Of a DNA stretch of 22,684 nucleotides, positions 18,901 through 22,684 are shown piece by piece. Source of the DNA: Saprolegnia diclina VS20 (lineage: Eukaryota; Oomycota; Saprolegniomycetes; Saprolegniales; Saprolegniaceae); contig NW_008246127.1 of the NCBI RefSeq assembly GCF_000281045.1, positions 146,815-169,498 of the forward strand, given 5' to 3'. Below the pieces are notes generated by a model. The model did no database searches, was not told the DNA's origin, and saw only the letters and a list, made by a program, of their open reading frames with translations. Each line of letters begins with the position of its first letter. Position 1 is the first letter of the stretch. The position numbers and the translations under genes are program-made.

Positions 18901-21092
18901 GGCTGTTGACGCTCTGGTTCAACCACGGCGGTCGGCCAGACGTCCACGCGGCCATGACCCAAGGCCTCGCCGAAGTCTCGATCGACACGTGGCTTGAGTT
19001 CATCCCGCAGCTGATTGCGCGCCTGCACTCGCCGACGCCCAACATGAACACGCTTTTGCACCAGCTGCTCACGCGCATTGGCCAGCACCACCCGCAGGCG
19101 CTCATCTACCCGATGACCGTCGCGTCGACGAGCATTGGCGCCAAGCGCAAGCTCGCGGCCGAGGGCATTTTAGCTGCCGTGCGCCGCCACTCGCCGCAGC
19201 TCGTGCAAGAAGCCGAGCTCGTCTCGCGTGAGCTCATTCGCGTCGCGATCCTCTGGAACGAGCTCTGGCACGGCGCGCTCGAGGAAGCCTCGCGCTTGTA
19301 CTTTGCGCTCCGGGACACGAAAGCGATGCTGTCGGAACTCGCGCCGCTGCACAAGCTCCTCGATGCGATCGGGCAAGTCGAAGCGCCGACGCTGCGCGAA
19401 GTTGCGTTCTGCCAAGCGTTTGCGCGCGACTTGCAGCAAGCCAAGGCGTGGACCGACCGGTACGAGGGTACGGGCAACGTCGACGACCTTAGCCAGGCGT
19501 GGGACCTGTACTTTAACGTGTTCAACCGCATCAAGAAGCAGATGGCCAACTTGAGCATCCTCGAGCTTGCGAACGTCGGGCCCAAGCTCCTGAGCGTCTC
19601 AAGCCTCTCGCTCGCGATTCCTGGCACGTACAAGGCCGGCGTGCCCATCACGCGCATCCAATCGTTTGGCCCGCAGCTCACGGTGCTCACGTCCAAGCAG
19701 CGGCCGCGCAAGGTGTTATATAGTGCCACCTCTTATCGGTGTGCTGACATTCGGACAGGTTGTCATGCACGGCAGCGACGGCAAGTCGTACACGTTCCTC
19801 CTCAAGGGCCACGAAGATCTGCGCCAGGACGAGCGCGTCATGCAGCTCTTTGGCCTCATCAACACGCTGTTGGCCAACGACTCGGACACGCGGAAGCGCA
19901 ATCTCGCGATCCAGCGCTTCTCGGTGCTGCCGCTGTCGCACTCGTCCGGTCTCATTGGGTGGGTCGAGAACACGGACACGCTGCACATGCTCATCCGCGA
20001 CTACCGCGAAGCGCGCAAGATCCAGCTCAACGTCGAGTACCGGCTCATGGTGCAGATGGCGCCCGACTACGAGAAGCTCACGATCGCCAACAAAGTCGAA
20101 GTCTTCCAGCACGCGATGGGCGAGACGACGGGCCAGGACCTCTACAAGGTGCTCTGGCTCAAGAGTCAGAACTCGGAAGTATGGCTCGACCGCCGCCGCA
20201 ACTACACGCGGTCGCTGGCCGTCATGTCGATGGCCGGCTACATCCTCGGGCTCGGCGACCGGCACCCGGGCAACCTCATGCTGCACCGCGTGTCGGGCAA
20301 GATCGTGCACATCGATTTCGGCGACTGCTTTGAAGTCGCGATCGAGCGCGAAAAGTACCCGGAAAAGGTCCCTTTCCGACTCACGCGCATGCTGTCGCAG
20401 GTGGCTTCTTCCTGCCAGTCAGAGAGGCTCACGTATGATGTCTCTAGGCCATGGAGGTGAGTGGACTCGAGGGCACGTTCCGGTACACGTGCGAAGCGTC
20501 GATGCGCGTGCTGCGGGAGAACCGCGACAGTCTGATGGCGATCCTCGAGGCGTTCGTGCACGACCCGCTGATTACGTGGCGCCTCCTCGCGCCGCACGCC
20601 GTGCCATCGCACGCGTACGAGACGGAGGAGGACAAGGCGTCGGGCCCCAAGCTCATGACGGACGTGGACGAGACGGAGAAGGGCAAGCACCGCCGGTCGT
20701 CGGCCGATTCGATGCTCGAGTTTATCGAAAAGCCGAATGAGACGACGAATTTGTCGCTCAAGATGGCGGCGATGGGCCGCAGCGTCTTCGCCACCAACAA
20801 GACCAACAACAGCACCAACGCGGCGGGCACGACGACTGGCGAGAACGCGACGACCAACAGCAACGACGGCGAGCTGGACGAAGGCGGCGCGCTCGCGCCC
20901 GAGCAGCTCAACGCCAAAGCCGTCAAGGTCATTGACCGCGTGAAAAAGAAGCTCCGCGGCCGCGACTTTGAGAACCTCGGGGTCGGCCAAAAGCAGCTCA
21001 GCGTCGAGTCGCAGGTCGACCGGCTCATTGAGCAAGCCACGTCGCCCGAAAACCTCTGCCAACTCTACTACGGCTGGTGCCCCTTTTGGTAG
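12959..21092 (+). CDS. TOR: Target of rapamycin (TOR) kinase, nine exons, 2586 codons with one in-frame TAG
   Basis: The exons are 12959-15595, 15644-15989, 16045-16399, 16445-17162, 17205-18115, 18160-18646, 18693-19712, 19759-20400 and 20448-21092. The introns are 42-55 nt, all GT-AG, and the phases close to one frame. Residues 1 to about 1300 are HEAT repeats. The FAT domain follows, with a family landmark at the start of exon 5 ([25 protein letters not shown]) and an acidic D/N/G insert at about 1474-1497. The FRB domain (about 1996-2100) has EEASRLYF (Ser2018) and [11 protein letters not shown] (Trp2088). The kinase has [10 protein letters not shown] (Lys2174), GDRHPGN (Asp2325, Asn2330) and DFG (Asp2344). 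A Ser/Thr/Asn-rich insert precedes FATC, which ends [12 protein letters not shown]. By family knowledge TOR is a Ser/Thr kinase that couples nutrients to growth as part of TORC1/TORC2. Codon 1770 in FAT is TAG although homology continues beyond it, so the gene is either disrupted, read through, or miscalled at this base. Confidence 0.95.
16400..16444 (+). other. TOR intron 3: 45 nt, in frame and stop-free
   Basis: GTACGG...TCTAG, flanked by RRQALG and TLVTLVKKL, which join smoothly in TOR homologs. Its length is a multiple of three and it contains no stop in the TOR frame, so retention would insert 15 residues into the HEAT region rather than end translation. Confidence 0.7.
18500..18502 (+). 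other. In-frame TAG inside the TOR FAT domain (codon 1770)
   Basis: The frame reads EELALK, TAG, then [18 protein letters not shown] and [16 protein letters not shown], which is TPR-like FAT sequence in the same frame. A single C-to-T or G-to-T change from CAG or GAG would create it. Starting an intron at the GTAG that includes the stop, none of the AG acceptors up to 18626 keeps the frame. The base after the stop is C, which is known to favour readthrough in eukaryotes. Confidence 0.85.
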
Positions 21093-21267
21093 ATATATGT
21101 ACTACAAATAGAGGCAGGTGGATATGCTTGCAGGTCTCGATAGTTCCGGAACCTCAGCCGCACAGCAACGTGACGTGGCGCGACGAGGTGGCGAGGCGGA
21201 TCTTCGTCTTTTCCGGCATCCGGATACCATTGGCAAGTTCAAATTTCCGATTTTTGACGATTCCGAC

Positions 21268-22374
21268 ATGGCCGGCGGTGGCCACCCCTATTGCCGGTGC
21301 GGTAAGCGCTGCACCAAGCGAGGCTCCGTGCGGATCAACTCTGCAGGTCTCTGCCCGCGCTGCGCACGTCTAGGCTACAAAGCCGCCGCCACTGCTATGG
21401 CCCCCAACGCAGCACCCGAAGCTAACCCACCGCCAGCACCCGCAGCTAGCCCACCGCCAGCACCCGAAGCTAACCCACCGCCAGCACCCGACGCCATGAA
21501 CCCGCGGCCGGCGCTCGAGCGACGCGCGTGTATTGGCGTGTTCCCTGCGATTCCACCCAACGCCGACGCGCGCCTCGTCATCGAGCGCTTCAACGTGATT
21601 GGGAATGGGCTATACCACAAGAGCTGCCGGGGATTGCTCGACGCCGGTGTCACAGCGCTGCGCTGCGAGTGGTGCCAGCGCAAGATGCACAACGCAGGCC
21701 GCGAGCTCGAGCGCATTGGTGTTTTCGGCATGGTTGAAGAGCTCACGATCTCCAACTCGTCTCTGGTGCAGGACATTCGACGCCTCATGGCGACGCTCGC
21801 CATCAACCCCGAGGACCCCGACGCTATTGCAAGTCTCAACATGCTCGCGCGTGTGGCGCTCGCTGGTCGGTTCGCCCTGGACGCCGGCCGCGTCGTCGAG
21901 CGCAAAATCGCGTTCTACGTCTGCCCGGGTATCGGCCACGACGACGCCGGCCTCGCCGACGCACGGCAGCTCTGCGAGCTCGCGAGCGAGACGGTCGTCA
22001 TTGCGGAGAATGGGCGGCTGCGTGGAGCTGCGTGCGCGCACTGGCAGCTCGTGGCCAAGAATGCGTTTGCATCGCCGCTCTGCAAGGTGTGTCGTCCTGC
22101 GCTTGTCAAGCTGCAGAAGAAGATTGCAACGCGCAACGAGATGCACGAGCAGGTGACGGACCCGTCGAGCAAAACCGCGTACCAGCACCTCTCCCGCGAC
22201 CAACTCCAAGAACGGCTGCGTCACGCCATGACGAAACTCAAGCAGCAGGAGCGTCAAAAGATCGCTGCGAGTGGAGGGAAGCGCCCGGCGGTCGACACCA
22301 GATCGCCTCCAACGACAGCGAAGAAACCCCACACGGTACTTCCCATCAACCCAGCTATTACCCGATGGATTTAA
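21268..22374 (+). CDS. Cysteine-rich, probably zinc-binding protein, 368 aa, unknown function
   Basis: The chosen start is ATG 21268 (MAGGGHPYCRCG). An in-frame ATG at 21124 lies only 31 bp after the TOR stop and would add 48 residues without family character. Cysteine clusters: C9-x-C11-x3-C15 with C29-x2-C32 (zinc-ribbon-like); H117/C120 with C133-x2-C136; C256 with C272-x2-C275. A Pro/Ala repeat linker (about 49-76) separates the first from the second. The C-terminal part is a basic coiled coil (LSRDQLQERLRHAMTKLKQQ) followed by a Lys/Pro tail. This arrangement, CxxC followed by an LSxDxLxxRLR helix, is reminiscent of DNA-binding N-terminal regions of transposon-encoded proteins, but no nuclease domain follows, so this is a weak inference. 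It is probably nuclear. I do not recognise the family. Confidence 0.6.
   Translation: MAGGGHPYCRCGKRCTKRGSVRINSAGLCPRCARLGYKAAATAMAPNAAPEANPPPAPAASPPPAPEANPPPAPDAMNPRPALERRACIGVFPAIPPNADARLVIERFNVIGNGLYHKSCRGLLDAGVTALRCEWCQRKMHNAGRELERIGVFGMVEELTISNSSLVQDIRRLMATLAINPEDPDAIASLNMLARVALAGRFALDAGRVVERKIAFYVCPGIGHDDAGLADARQLCELASETVVIAENGRLRGAACAHWQLVAKNAFASPLCKVCRPALVKLQKKIATRNEMHEQVTDPSSKTAYQHLSRDQLQERLRHAMTKLKQQERQKIAASGGKRPAVDTRSPPTTAKKPHTVLPINPAITRWI
21412..21495 (+). repeat. 24-bp tandem repeat, 3.5 copies, coding for a Pro/Ala linker
   Basis: Three 24-bp units (21412-21435, 21436-21459, 21460-21483) and a half unit encode APEANPPP, APAASPPP, APEANPPP and APDA. Units 1 and 3 are identical; unit 2 differs at two bases. 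The repeat lengthens the linker between the first and second cysteine clusters and may vary in copy number. Confidence 0.9.
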
Positions 22375-22619
22375 TCACGCTCATATATATATTGTCGTGC
22401 GTTTGGAGCGCTGAGCACTTGGTCAATGCATCCTGCCAGAAGCTCGCACGAAGCCTCGACGATGGTGTGTCAACTGCACCGTACGCTGACACAAGGGGCA
22501 CTTGGCAGCGTGCCATCCTGCCAGGGTACGCTGGACGCAGACACTGCGATTTAGTACTACTGCCGGAAAGACTGGCTGGCATGCGGGCAATCAGAGTGGG
22601 TCAGTGCGGCTACCGACAC
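22375..22619. other. 3' flank of the cysteine-rich gene, no supported gene
   Basis: A short AT-rich stretch (22382-22393, TATATATAT) follows the stop and may belong to the 3' processing region. No gene is supported in the rest. Confidence 0.4.
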
Positions 22620-22684
22620 CGTCGTAACATCGTCGTGACAACGTCGTAACAGCGTCGTAACAACGTCGTGACAGTGTTACGACA
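22620..22684. repeat. 11-bp tandem repeat ending in an inverted copy, cut by window edge
   Basis: Five consecutive 11-bp units of the form CGTCGT(A/G)ACAN occupy 22620-22674 with A or G at position 7 (A, G, A, A, G). They are followed directly by TGTTACGACA (22675-22684), which is the reverse complement of TGTCGTAACA. The array therefore switches orientation at 22675 and continues beyond the window. Such subterminal repeat clusters occur at DNA-transposon ends, but a minisatellite is equally possible. Confidence 0.8.

Overview
The window looks like nuclear DNA of an oomycete, most probably of the Saprolegniales type. The evidence is GC-rich compact genes, very short introns (41-55 nt in sixteen reconstructed cases), an ankyrin protein of the kind that is abundant in these genomes, and a complete target-of-rapamycin (TOR) kinase gene with eight small introns. 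The lineage is inferred from style and gene content; no organism marker such as rRNA is present.

Left part (1-5200): a membrane-protein family occurs three times. A + strand ectodomain fragment runs off the left edge (3-677). A diverged TM/tail relic lies on the - strand (1019-1185). An intact type I membrane protein is on the - strand (3981-4802). The first two together hold complementary halves of the family gene in opposite orientation, as if an inversion had split one copy. Between them lie a composite palindrome (1641-1719) and a two-unit ankyrin-repeat locus (1932-3783) with a change of reading frame between its halves. A 74-residue tail-anchored protein split by one 47-nt intron is at 4915-5186 (-).

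Middle part (5640-11600): a seven-exon coiled-coil protein of about 553 aa (5643-7574, -) is divergent from a SANT/Myb-like protein (7685-8388, +) across a 110-bp shared promoter. Next is a decaying tandem array of about three related SANT-like units on the - strand (8780-10191), broken by stops and frame changes. A GDP-mannose-type nucleotide-sugar transporter follows (10575-11597, -). The 1.36 kb between it and TOR holds no gene I can support.

Right part (12959-22684): TOR occupies nine exons (12959-21092) and reads as HEAT repeats, FAT, FRB, PI3K-like kinase and FATC. It is complete except for one in-frame TAG codon at 18500-18502 inside the FAT domain, which no frame-preserving intron I could find removes. 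Just downstream lies a cysteine-rich, probably zinc-binding protein of unknown function (21268-22374), and the window ends in an 11-bp tandem repeat that turns into its own inverted copy.

The genes do not form an obvious pathway. TOR is the conserved anchor; the ankyrin, membrane-protein and SANT-like families flanking it look like fast-evolving, duplicating accessory genes.
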